Below, piece by piece: positions 24,201-34,332 of a DNA stretch of 64,000 nucleotides (position 1 is its first letter; each line of letters opens with the position of its first letter). Source of the stretch: Suillus spraguei (taxonomy: Eukaryota > Basidiomycota > Agaricomycetes > Boletales > Suillaceae). The translations under genes were made by a program, and so were the position numbers. The stretch lies in assembly GCA_016800925.1 (NCBI GenBank), contig JABCPU010000193.1:1-64000 (forward strand), in the 5' to 3' direction. Below the pieces are notes generated by a model. It saw nothing but the letters and a program-made list of their open reading frames with translations, searched no databases and had not been told where the DNA came from.

Positions 24201-25174
24201 CCCTCAAGCAATATATACTTTTTTACCATCCGTCATAGAACAGCTAATTGGCCAAAGTACATGGGCTGAGAGACTTTGCCGTATCGATGGCAGGAAATGC
24301 TTCTATTGAGCAGCTGACGCCGCCCCTCAATTTCCCGTGCTCGAAGAGCCCCAATATTTCAATGGTATTGCTGTTATCATTTCTGAGAACGGACATCTCC
24401 ATCCAGTGTGGATGCGTCTGAGTCAACTTGGGTCTGCATTTGGAACTAAAACAATCCTCACGCTCGACCTTTTGCTGCGGGGTGGTAGTCTTAGTAGCCC
24501 CTAAAAACAGCAGAGAACCATGCTGTCTGGCATTAGCTAGAATCCAGGTTGCACTGGGTATTACACCTAGTGTGACGCCCCAAGATACTGTCTGTGGACA
24601 ATAATCCTCGGTGGGTATTCAGTCGCGATATTGTATTAGAATCACAGTAATAGTGAATAGAGTTATAACTTATTTACTAACCGACTTTGGTAGGACTCGG
24701 CACTGTCGGCCCGGAACAAGTTGTGCGTGAGAATTTATATACTTGCTTGTACGTCCACAGCAGCTCTTCCAGTGAGGGCGACCCGAGATCTTCATTCGAC
24801 GACTTGTGTTTGCCTAGGGAGATTGGCCGGTCACAGTGGTACCACACCTGATTACCCTTCAGCCTAAGCATCATGGGAACGTATGTAATACATGACCCGC
24901 TGAGCAAAAAAGGGCGCTAACTGATTGTCAGGGATAACGTACCATCATGATAGTATATTGTTATCATATATGGGCGTCTAACCCTCGACTTGCATCTTAT
25001 CTTGGATGATACGCCGTGACAATATTCGTGGGATATTGATCATCGAGGTGTGACTTGCTGAGCCTCAGGCTCGTATTCCATCTACCAAGGCGACGGGCAA
25101 AAGGGCTTGTAGCGATAGCTCTATTGTCGCGTTGTATTTCCCTTTGTATTTACAACCATCACAGGTCGTTCACA
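21258..25174. other. Long intergenic stretch, possible gene remnants
   Basis: No protein family was recognised. A 99-codon plus frame (22264-22563) and a following frame reading ANDLDEVAVMWAKRGVLHMS near 22620-22680 look codon-like but match nothing I know. On the minus strand, an open stretch from about 24595 to 24244 (with VSWGVTLGVIPSATW) and an upstream frame (24907-24677), plus a hydrophobic frame at 23557-23276, might be exons of a degenerate membrane-protein gene. I could not join them. Treat this as unassigned. Confidence 0.3.
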
Positions 25175-26390
25175 ATGGATATACCCCCGAGCTCGTACCA
25201 TCAATTCTACAACACATTTCACCCACTCCTCCATCTCTACTCTCCAGACCGGCATTCATAGATAGGTCATGGCACCAGTATCGACGTGATCTGCGCGCAT
25301 TCGTCCAGTTTGCGTTGGTTTGTCGTACTTGGTGCACTTTTACCCGCGAAATCATGTTGCACACCCTCATTGTCCCATGGCTGAATGAGAGTATTCTCAG
25401 GCTGTGTTCGATACTGCGGCAGTTTGGTTCCTATTCGCGCATCATGGTAATCTTCACAATAGACACAGACGATTCAGTACTGTTGAACCGCGATGATTTT
25501 TGCGCCGCCTTGGACGGTTGCTTCAGTTCGATGCCGCAAATGGCGAAAGTAGAAATTTATGGCGCCATGGACAAGATATTTGGCCATTCATTGCCGACTA
25601 AAGTTGGGCGCTTTGACATGCTGTCGCTGCGTTCTCTCAAGCTAGCAGGAAGTGTGGGGAACAGTAGCAAATTACTCCTTCATGCTCTGGGGCGCGCTGC
25701 GCCGTTCCTGGAAACCTTGGAGATAATGGATTTCGAGGCATGGCCTGACCATTCACTATCTACTCCGCTGGGAAACCTTCGCAGCCTCATCTTGCATTGC
25801 ACCTACTTGTCAGTCCCAGGGGTCATTAACCTTCTGCGTGGACCTGACGAGGATGCAAACAGCGGGCAGACCCTAAGGAAGCTCGTCATCATCCCAAGTC
25901 GCTTTCAAAGTATCCCACCAGATATCACACCTCTACTCACATTCGACTCGACCAGCGAGCGTCTTCGATTCCTGATGATACACAGGTTCGATCCATGCCG
26001 TTCACTGGAATGTTGCACTGCTCTCGAGACATTCATCTATGCATCCCGACGAGTTCAAACATATTTCCGTTCTTACCTCGCACGCTTCGCCGACTTGCCA
26101 TTTCAGCAATGTTGCTGTCTCCTTTGGATCGTTTTGTCGCATATATCTCATCTGAGAATGCACGAAACCTGTTGCATCTCGCCGTAACTCTCAAGCATGA
26201 TACCGATTTGGCGTTGGCGACTACGAGCGAGCCGTTCGCTAGTGTCGCTGAGGCTTGCAAAGATGCTGGAGTGTTGCTGACCTGGGTGGTTCCGGGTATG
26301 CTAGGGCTGGGTCTTGAGGGGTGGAATGATGTCATAGAGTTGTTCCAGACCGTACAATCCTTGCCAATGGCTAGGCTCAAGTTGACCTAA
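25175..26390 (+). pseudogene. F-box-like protein gene with two frameshifts
   Basis: The reading starts MDIPP at 25175. It then needs one extra base in the C5 run 25184-25188 to continue as PELVPSILQHIS, a typical start of a mushroom F-box (substrate receptor of SCF ubiquitin ligase). FVQFALVCRTWCTFTRE follows, then leucine-rich stretches (LSLRSLKLAG, LETLEIMDFEAW, LGNLRSLILHC, LRKLVIIPSRF) that would form the substrate-binding repeats. Near 26040-26095 the frame changes again: the open frame reads ALETFIYASRRVQT, and the sensible continuation PRTLRRLAISAMLLSPLDRF is one frame over, running to the stop at 26388-26390. No short GT-AG intron repairs either break. So it is a pseudogene, or there are two single-base sequence errors. 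About 400 residues if restored. Substrate unknown. Confidence 0.65.
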
Positions 26391-27052
26391 TGATATCTTA
26401 GGTGCAACTATTTATTGTTGTGTATTAAAGTGCTACATTGTTGGACTTACTCAAAAAGTCGACTGTCGCTTCGATCGAATTTTTGAATGAACCTACTACC
26501 AATACCAAACTGTAGGGCCATAAATATCTGATTGTCCCAGATCGATCACACAGCACAGGCTAGCACAGGTTGCGAAGTTTGACTTTTCCTTTTTTGTGTT
26601 CCGCCCAAGCTTTTCACATCACCACAGGCTGAATTAGGAGTAGCTTCACGTTCAGAGTCTCGAAGTTAATCAAACAGAAGGGAATGAATGTGGATCTTTC
26701 AAGCGAGAAGGCAGTTCAGACGTTGTGATATAACAAAAGTGAGGGCAGTACGAATCCTTGAAGAATTTCTGCAATGTGTTCTGCACAGTACTTCCAAAGC
26801 AAGGTGGAAGACCATATAAGATAGGTATTATTGCCGTCCTCGAGAGAAGCATTGATACACGTGATAAATGAGCGGGCAAGTAAGTGTTTCGGCAACGTAT
26901 GAACAGAACACCTGTGACACGTCGCGTCAAACCGTTTTAACTAGAAAAGAGAGAGAAACATAAAAAACAGATATCTCACAAAAGATGTAAATATTGAGCA
27001 TGAGGATGCCTTGGAAGAGGCAAATCATAATAGTGGTAACGAAGGCGATTAG
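26391..27052. other. Intergenic, convergent ends of F-box gene and kin1
   Basis: This holds the 3' flanks of two convergent genes. Nothing protein-like was found on either strand. A GACACGTCGCGTC stretch near 26916-26928 resembles one half of the palindrome at 63018-63035. Confidence 0.6.
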
Positions 27053-30000
27053 TCATAGCTTAAGCTCGGTAAGAACTCTCCGGGCAAGCATCTGGTATTG
27101 CCAGCCATCACCCCCAGCCCTTCGAAACTGTATGCCATGCAGTGGCAGCCAAGGAACCTAGCGGAAAGTTTGGCAGATGTTCGAGACAATGACGAGGAAT
27201 ATCATACCTTAATGATATTGATTTCGAAACGGACTGATAGTGAACTGGCACCGATAGATTCGAATACTTCACGATCGACTTCACCGGTAGGGAAAGGTGC
27301 CGGTCGGGAAGTGTGCGGCTGTGGTGTGACAGTCCCGTCACGGGGTATGGGCGGTAAGACTTTGGCTTTTACCGGTGTTTGCGAGTGGAATGGATCACGT
27401 TGCTCTTCATGAGGTGTACCCGGCACAGGTACATTGGCTTCCTGATGCCGAGAATTGTCCGCCATAATGGTGTGAGTGTTGGAGGAGACATTGAAGAATG
27501 AAGACGATCCGCTGCTGGGGGTGGCACTTAATGCAGTTCCAATCGATGGCCTGTGAGGGAGCTCTTTCTCCAAGGGAGCCTCGTGCTCCTTTTCCTTCAT
27601 GCTCTCCCTTTCCCTTTCCCGCTCCTTAGACTTCATGCCGAAAGACATCTTCGACGCTTTCTTCACAAGCGATCGAGGTGTAATTCCAGTTTCGTTGGAG
27701 CCACCAGAACCAGTCCTGCGGTGATGGCTAGAGCGTCCTTGGACCTGAGTTGATTCGGGCACAGACGAAATGTCAATGGAAGGCACATGGATGCATTCAA
27801 AACCACCCCGTGTCTCCCGATATTGAACTTGCATTCGGTCCAGAACCTTCTTGATATCAGCCTTGAGCACTGATGGAGGTTTTGTAGAAGTAGTCGCAAC
27901 ACTGTCGCACATCTCAGCATTGTCCAAATAAACACAAGACTCGCGCTGACCTGAACAGCCCCTTAAGATGCACAGGCTTGAATTCCTTATCGCTGTGGTG
28001 TGCACTCTGCTCGTCCTTGAAGCCATCGTCCTGATCAACTGCTTCCTGCTCAGCATTCTCCTCCACCTTCTCAGTGTGTCCAAAGCCAGTTGGACGTCCG
28101 TTGTTCGTCCCATAACCAGTCGATGGTCGGCGGTGTCGTCCGATGGTGCCACCGATACTGGGGAGCAAAGCTCCACCAGTGCTGCTCCGGCGTTCGTGCC
28201 GCATTTGACGACCTTGGGGGTCAAGAATCGTGGCAGCTCGTCTGTGCACGTTCCCAAGAGGCTGGCTCTGGCTAGCAGTAATAGGCTGAGGCGCAACGAT
28301 GGAGGATCTGCGCACATCAACATCTGCACCCCGCTTCCAAGACGATTCAATGGCCTTCTCGGCATCATCTCCCGATGATCGCAATGGTACACCGCCCAAC
28401 ATTGTCGTTCGCTTACCGGTACTCCGTTTATGATCATCGCCCTTCCCAGCCAGAAGTGTGCCAAACCTGCGCACGAGCGTTGCGCCAGCTGACAACGGAC
28501 CATCATGTGTATGTGCACGATCCCCCCCAGACAGAACTTTATCCTGCTCCGCAAACTCGCCCTCCAGGCCAGCCGAATGAAAGCCTTGCTCCTCGCCGTG
28601 CTCGTCTACACGACTTTCACCACTGACAAACCCTCCACCCCATCCACGGAGCGCACTTGGTCGTTGGCTCATGCTGTGACTGCGGCGATGAGTGGACGCA
28701 GGTGGAGCACGCAGAAGTGTTGACGTTGGCCCTGGTGTTGGAGTGGGCGGTTGGGAAATTTCGACGTGCTTCGTAGCAGGAGGAGGCAACCCCGAGTCAC
28801 GCGCTCTCACTTGTCCATGGAATGCGGCAGAGGTCGGGGAGGCCGCTGCAGATGCTGCATCGTAGGACATATCGGAGTAGTGCGATGTCTCAGGCGCAGG
28901 AAGGCGCGGGAGAGGCATGCCGTAGTCTGCTTTGGCAGATGTAGAGGTAACAGGATGCTGTTGCTCCTTCTTGACAAGAGCAGGTTGAGTAAGGGTCTTA
29001 GCCGGAAAGGGAGGTAGTGCGGAAGCGTCAGTGGCGGGTGCATTGGTTGCAGAGGCTGATTGAACGGAAAGCTGGGAGCTGGCAAAGCGCCCTGGGCCAT
29101 AGACGCGTTCCCGCTCCAACTTTTCGCGGGAGAGGTAGTACATTGTGACCAGTGGATGGAATCCCTGAGTTGGGTCGAGAGGGTCGCGCGCACCATCGCC
29201 AATTGACAGATGCGATTGAGAGGTAGGAGGCGAGTGAGAAGGAGTGGCTGGTGGCGATGAGGAAGGGGAGAACAGCTTCCGGCGATAAAAGTCGAATCCG
29301 GAAAAACGTTTCGATTTCTTTGAAGGACTCATCGTAGACTCATTCTTGTGCGTATTTGTGGCCGATCCATCGAAGGATATGGCAAGGGAGGAGTTAGAGA
29401 ACTCGAGACGGTTGTTTGCGCCATTACGACCACCGCGCTTGCGTTCCCATGCCTGAACCGCGCGGATATAACCGTCAGATTCAAGCACCTTTCGAAGGTT
29501 TCGTTCGATTTCCTCATCAGTCCCAAATTCGAAGCCTTTCATGCCTCTGATGACTTGCTTATCAAGGTCATCAGGTCGGAGCGGTTCTCGGTGTACCATG
29601 TGTGAATCAGGGGGACCACTGAAACCGCGAGTCATCCATGGATGCTCAAGTACCTCGGTCAGCGAGGCACGCACAGCGGGGTTAGTGACAAGCATTCGGG
29701 AGAGTAAGTGCTTGCATTCTGGGGAATTGATATTGAGTAACATGCTTCACAACACAATTTGGACGCACCTGCGCTTAACCAAACAGGATATTCAACTAGT
29801 CCACGTTTAATTTTAGCATGCAGTGCTGGCATGCTCTGATCGTCGAAGGGCACTTTGCCACATACGAGCACGTACAGGACAACTCCAAAACTCCATACAT
29901 CAACCTCTGGTCCTATGTAGACCTTCGCATTAAGGAGCTCAGGAGCCGCAAAGTATAGCGAACCACAAAAGGTCGACAGAGTGGAAGCAGGGTCGTATAG

Positions 30001-31057
30001 ATTAGACAGGCCAAAGTCGATGATCTTGATGTTGCCTGTTTCAGATATAAGGATGTTCTCGATTTTGAGATCTGCAGGATAGACAATGAGAATGTGAGAC
30101 AATCCAGATACAGTAACCACAGACCTCGATGGACCACATTATTTCGATGACAGTAATCTAGTGCACTTCCTATTTGACGAGCGAACTTGCGAGCGACACG
30201 TTCCCGTAACCGACCGTGACTGATAATGTAGTCGAGCATCTGGCCACCGTTCACATATTCGAATACCATGTAATAATGATGTTGATGGACGATCATCTCA
30301 CGCATGCCGCAGATGTACGGGTGATGGAGAAGCATAGAGAGAGCAGCTTCACGGAGGGTGCGTATCTCCTTCGAAGCATCTTTTGAGGCCTGCTTTGCGA
30401 CTGCTTCTGGAGTTGCATTTGAACCGTTTGGCTGTGAGGCCTGCGGATATACTCGGGGGAGGATTTTGACGGCGAGCTACGAACGACCAGCGTGTTCGAA
30501 CGACAATTCATGTTCGATACGAACACAGTACACACCTTCTCTTCTGTAACATTGTGAATAGCCAACTTAACCTTCCCCATACTGCCAGCTCCAAGTGTCT
30601 TGTTCAAGGTGTAGTCACCAATGATGCGTCGACCCTGCTTGCTGGTTGAACCATCTCTTATCTGACGGTGTCTTGAGTCCGTAGTCTGCTGTCTTTCGCG
30701 GTCCGAAGAACTTGACATTGGAGTTGAGGTACCTGTGAGTGCCTGTGGAGGCATTGAAACTGGGCGGGGTCTGTGAGACGTGGCCTGCGGCCTTGGGGAG
30801 GGTAAAGGGCGTGGAATAGCAGTATTTTGGGTCGTGGTCGCTGTCGTATAGGTTGTTGAAGCCGCTGTTGATAGTGTTAAGGTATGTGACCTTACTGGTG
30901 GAGGAGATGAAAGAAGCTGTGGCTGATGAGCCGAAGGTGGTTGCGTGACGGTCATATCAAACTCATAACCTGCTGCGTGCGACGGCGTAACCAAACCAGT
31001 TTCTTCAGGCACCTGACCAAGCGGTGCTGCCATAGACGACGGGTAGAATGCTGCCAT
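27053..31057 (-). CDS. kin1: KIN1/PAR-1/MARK-family serine/threonine kinase, 1247 aa
   Basis: Fungal Kin1 kinases act at the plasma membrane and cell ends in polarity, septation and exocytosis. Exons on the minus strand: 31057-30536, 30476-30125, 30071-29769, 29718-27951, 27901-27208, 27157-27053 (3744 nt, frame kept; introns 49-59 bp). Residues 1-141 are disordered and Ser/Thr/Pro-rich. The kinase domain (about 145-430) has the glycine loop LGAGSMGKV (155-163), catalytic lysine in LAVKIL (about 178), HRDLKIEN across an intron, [20 protein letters not shown] and [32 protein letters not shown] is the usual domain end. A long Ser-rich regulatory region follows. The C-terminal KA1 membrane-binding domain ends with [12 protein letters not shown], then after the last intron [17 protein letters not shown] and [14 protein letters not shown]. 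All catalytic residues are present. The ATG at 31057 is chosen because the reading further upstream has no ATG in frame. Confidence 0.95.
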
Positions 31058-31547
31058 GAACGTCCCTAACGCCAACCAGCACTTTCAAAGGCGGTGCTCA
31101 CGACTCAGGCTAGTTAGTACTAACAGTAAATCAAGCGAAACCTTTGAAATCAGTCAGGGCAGTTCACTAGCGTCTATGTTCGCAAACGGAGATTTACTCC
31201 CAGTTAATAACACAAGACTCCTGATTTTCTCATGCATTGTCTCATCTCTAATGCCAAGAATCCTGAGGCGAAAACGATGGCTCTCCCTCATTCAGACGTG
31301 GATATTGAGGCCGCATAACCACTTTGCTCGTACATCAAACTCAGAGGTAGCGATGCCAACCACCATTGCAAGGCACTCACAGCATATGAATGCACGTGAG
31401 GATGCAAGGCTTACCTTAGTACTCCCAGGCTGTCGAGGCGCATATTAAAAAGACCCACTCTTTGCAAATAATAGATTATCAAAAACAGAAGAAATCCCGC
31501 TTTCCGAGTCTGCCAGGAAATAAGGATATCAAAATAAAAACCGAATG
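31058..31547. other. kin1 upstream region
   Basis: 490 bp between the kin1 start and the SPC1 stop, both on the minus strand. It must hold the kin1 promoter and the SPC1 3' end. No further gene or clear motif was found. Confidence 0.6.
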
Positions 31548-31967
31548 CTACTTCTGACTGTGTCCTTGTACAGATGACCATGTCACTGGATGCCGATTGA
31601 ACATGGGCCAAGGAGGCAGGACAACCTATAGTAAAGGTATGAATTAACCAGGTACATGATGGTCTCGTCAAACAAACTCACCAGAGACAGCGCTACAGTA
31701 CAGAGTGCGAACGTACTCATTGTTATCATGAGAGAGCTGAAGACAAACCCGATCACAAAAGAAAGGAACTGCCATAAAAGATCTAATTAGCTAGACGCAG
31801 CGGCGGTAAAGGGCACACGTACTGTACTACTGATGAGTACCACGCGAACAATATCGTCCGCCGTCTTTTGCCCTTTGAAGTCCTAAATTATTGATGATCA
31901 GCTTCGTTCTGAAGAACCAAAAAAGTACACCCGCTATTCTGCCTTCCACTAGCTCCTGTATGGTCAT
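31548..31967 (-). CDS. SPC1: Signal peptidase complex subunit SPC1 (SPC12/SPCS1), 87 aa
   Basis: A small non-catalytic subunit of the ER signal peptidase complex, which sits in the ER membrane and helps the complex tell signal peptides from membrane segments. Exons on the minus strand: 31967-31929, 31882-31823, 31768-31682, 31625-31548 (264 nt, frame kept; introns 46, 54 and 56 bp). The protein starts MTIQELVEGRIAG, then the family signature DFKGQKTADDIVRVVL. Two hydrophobic segments follow (VVLISSTFLSFVIGFVF and SLMITMSTFALCTVALSL). It ends with VVLPPWPMFNRHPVTW, the conserved PPWP...RHP-W motif. Length and two-helix layout match the usual 80-100 residues. Each exon is too short to show as an open frame on its own. 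It is separated from kin1 by 490 bp. Confidence 0.88.
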
Positions 31968-32783
31968 GACTGTTGTCTAGAAAGTTCAGTAATGCTCATG
32001 CTCATTGAATGTGACACGACATGCGTGGGAATATGTTACCTTATTATGCCAATAACTCGCACGTAAGAGATCATGTGCCAGGCCCGGATCATGCAGGCAC
32101 GCGAGGTTGTGCCAGCGCTAACAAGAGAAATATATTCAGCTTAAAGAATTACCCCTCTGCACTGCCAAGAAAGCTCAAGCCACTTCAGTGCTCTTCAGCT
32201 TCAATATTCAGTTACTCTAACCAAAGTGACATGCTGATCTTTCTATGAGCTTGACTGAGGAACCTTTTCAAGTCAGCCACAGTCTCAATGAATTACCTTA
32301 ACATGGGCTACACCATGGTGCTCAACCTTATCCCATCATCAGTACCACTACAGCAATAATAGTGCCCCTGAGTAAGTGTCACTGACATGAGATTACTCAT
32401 ACTGAACATCATATCGCACTTTTAGCAGCAATTATGCTCATATATAGACACATGGGGGACTATAGTCTCATCAGGTAATTGACATGGAAATGGTGAAGTT
32501 TTATCAAGGTAATACAACAAAGAATACAAGGGAAAAAGCGAAAAAATAAATGTACATATATTAGTATAAGATAGAGGAGATAAGATCTAGGTCCACAAAA
32601 GATCCATGGCCATGAGGAGGGATCATAGCGGAGGACCAAGAGGGACCACAGTGGAGAGCCAAGGAGGGACCAGGGAGGGATCACAGTGAAGGACCAAGGA
32701 GGGACCACAGCAGAGTGCCAAGGAGGGACCAATGGGGGCCATGGAAGGACTGTAAGGGAGAACAACAGAAGGACCATGAGGAG
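31968..32783. other. Intergenic with degenerate 24-bp repeats before the chromovirus
   Basis: 31968-32600 holds no recognisable gene. The 32625-32778 stretch is a degenerate tandem repeat (separate entry). The chromovirus is inserted at its edge. Confidence 0.6.
32625..32778. repeat. Degenerate tandem repeat, about 24 bp (AGGGACCACAGTGGAGAGCC)
   Basis: Purine-rich copies such as AGGGACCACAGTGGAGAGCC-AAGG, AGGGATCACAGTGAAGGACC-AAGG and AGGGACCACAGCAGAGTGCC-AAGG follow each other with small insertions. The minus-strand open frame here (PPWS-like repeats) is only a by-product. A trace (GAGGGACCATAAC) continues on the far side of the chromovirus at about 40904, so the repeat was the insertion target. 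Confidence 0.8.
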
Positions 32784-33249
32784 TGTTACAATTGTACGTG
32801 CCCCTATTCATTTCTTCACTTGTACATTACATAACATGACTCCGACTCATATGCTCAACGCATCTGTACTATAGTTGCCTTCCTTTTTGGATATGCACTT
32901 ACGTTCTCACGTCTCTCTTGGTCCATGCGCACATATTGATCTATTTAAGTACGTTGTATTACACTTGTATACTTTACTTTAATCTTACTGGGTTTTACCT
33001 GGAACATCCTTCGCTTAGATCTCCAACCTAAGTCGTCTTGAAATTGTCTCTAAGTCTAAGCACTCCTTAGCCTTAGTCTCTATTTCTCATAGAACCTCTT
33101 AGACTTGTCTTTGAGGCCGAACCCTTGATCGTACTTGGAACACGTTCCTTGTACTTTCCCCTTGTCTTCTTCTGAACATTGTAGAACTTCCCAGCAGACT
33201 GACTGTGTCTTTTTCACTGTCGCTGGTGACGCCACCCCAGTTCATAACA
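32784..33249 (+). repeat. 5' LTR of chromovirus (LTR-A)
   Basis: 466 bp, begins TGTTACAATTG and ends CAGTTCATAACA. It differs from the 3' LTR by about seven substitutions, all transitions, and two 1-bp indels. Six of the seven are at CpG positions. TTGTATACTTTACTTTAATC near 32966-32985 may hold promoter elements, unproven. Confidence 0.95.
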
Positions 33250-33447
33250 AAAGATTAAAGTCTACCTGATCGTCGACTATCCAGTCTTCGACCCTGAACC
33301 CTGATTGCTTAGATAAGCAGATTAGCGTACGTGTACGCTAGACCGATTGTCAAGAGGAGCCCTCTGACAGAAGACAAGCCCTAATGGACAGCAAGACAGC
33401 GCGTGTAGGCACCAAGAAAGTATAACTCACCAGATGAATCACCAAAT

Positions 33448-34332
33448 ATGACGACCAAAGAATTTGAATACAAAATCGGTCAACCAACCGGTTTCGATGG
33501 AGATCGCGACAATTCTCGCAAATTTATCCAGTCATGCAATCTATGCTTTGACATCAACGAAAAGCTTTACACCACCGATAAACAGAAGATCATTTTCATA
33601 ACATCCTTCATGACCGAGAAAAACGCCAAATCGTGGAAAGAACAATTCCTTGACCATGCTCAGTCAACCGACACTTCCGGACAAAAAGTTGGTTATGGGA
33701 CAATGGTGGATTTTATGAAAAGTTTCAAAGAAGCCTTCGACCCAGTGGATACAAAGGGAACCGCACTCACAAAACTCAGAGACCTCAAACAAGGAAGCGG
33801 AGATCTCCATACTTACATCACCGACTTTGAGGCACTTGCAGCCAAGGCTCATATCACTGACAATGCAACAAAGATCCAATTCTTCCAAGATGGCCTGAAT
33901 TGGGGCATCCTTACAAAGCTTTTCGCACTAGGAGATGTCTCAGAAGTATTCTGAGATGTTGTGCTGCAATGCGTCTCCATTGACAATTCCCATCATCGTC
34001 TTCAAGCCATGAGGACATGTCATGCTCCACAACAGAAAAAGAAGAACTACAGAAATGCACGTTACATCCCTAATCGGGACTCCAATGCAATGGTCATAGA
34101 TCGAATCTCCGATATGGAGAGATCTGAATGCATGAAGAAAGGACAATGCTTTGGATGCAAGAAGACAGGACACCGCATTCATAATTGTCCTGACAGAAAG
34201 AAGAAAACACCGCTCCGACAAACTGAAGTCAAAGAAGAAGAAGGAGATGAAGAAACCGTGAGACGAGTTGTAGAGGATTTTTCAATTGGAGAAACAAGGA
34301 TTCAACGTATGTTTCTCCTAATGTATTACTAA
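33448..34332 (+). pseudogene. Chromovirus gag with one internal stop
   Basis: Encodes the structural capsid/nucleocapsid polyprotein. It starts MTTKEFEYKIGQPTGFDGDR. The retrotransposon-gag capsid region follows (KSWKEQFLDHAQ, FMKSFKEAFDPVDTKGTALT, LRDLKQGSGDLHTYITDFEA). The nucleocapsid zinc knuckle CFGCKKTGHRIHNC (C-x2-C-x4-H-x4-C) is at about 34148-34189. A TGA at 33952-33954 interrupts the frame, where related proteins commonly have Trp. Otherwise the frame is open to 34332. The pol frame starts in another phase about 50 bp earlier. Confidence 0.9.

Noticed and set aside
27968..28378. 136-codon plus-strand open frame
   Set aside because: Antisense to the large fourth exon of kin1, which has clear family sequence and kept frame.
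32460..32777. Minus-strand open frame rich in PPWS
   Set aside because: Translation of the degenerate 24-bp tandem repeat.
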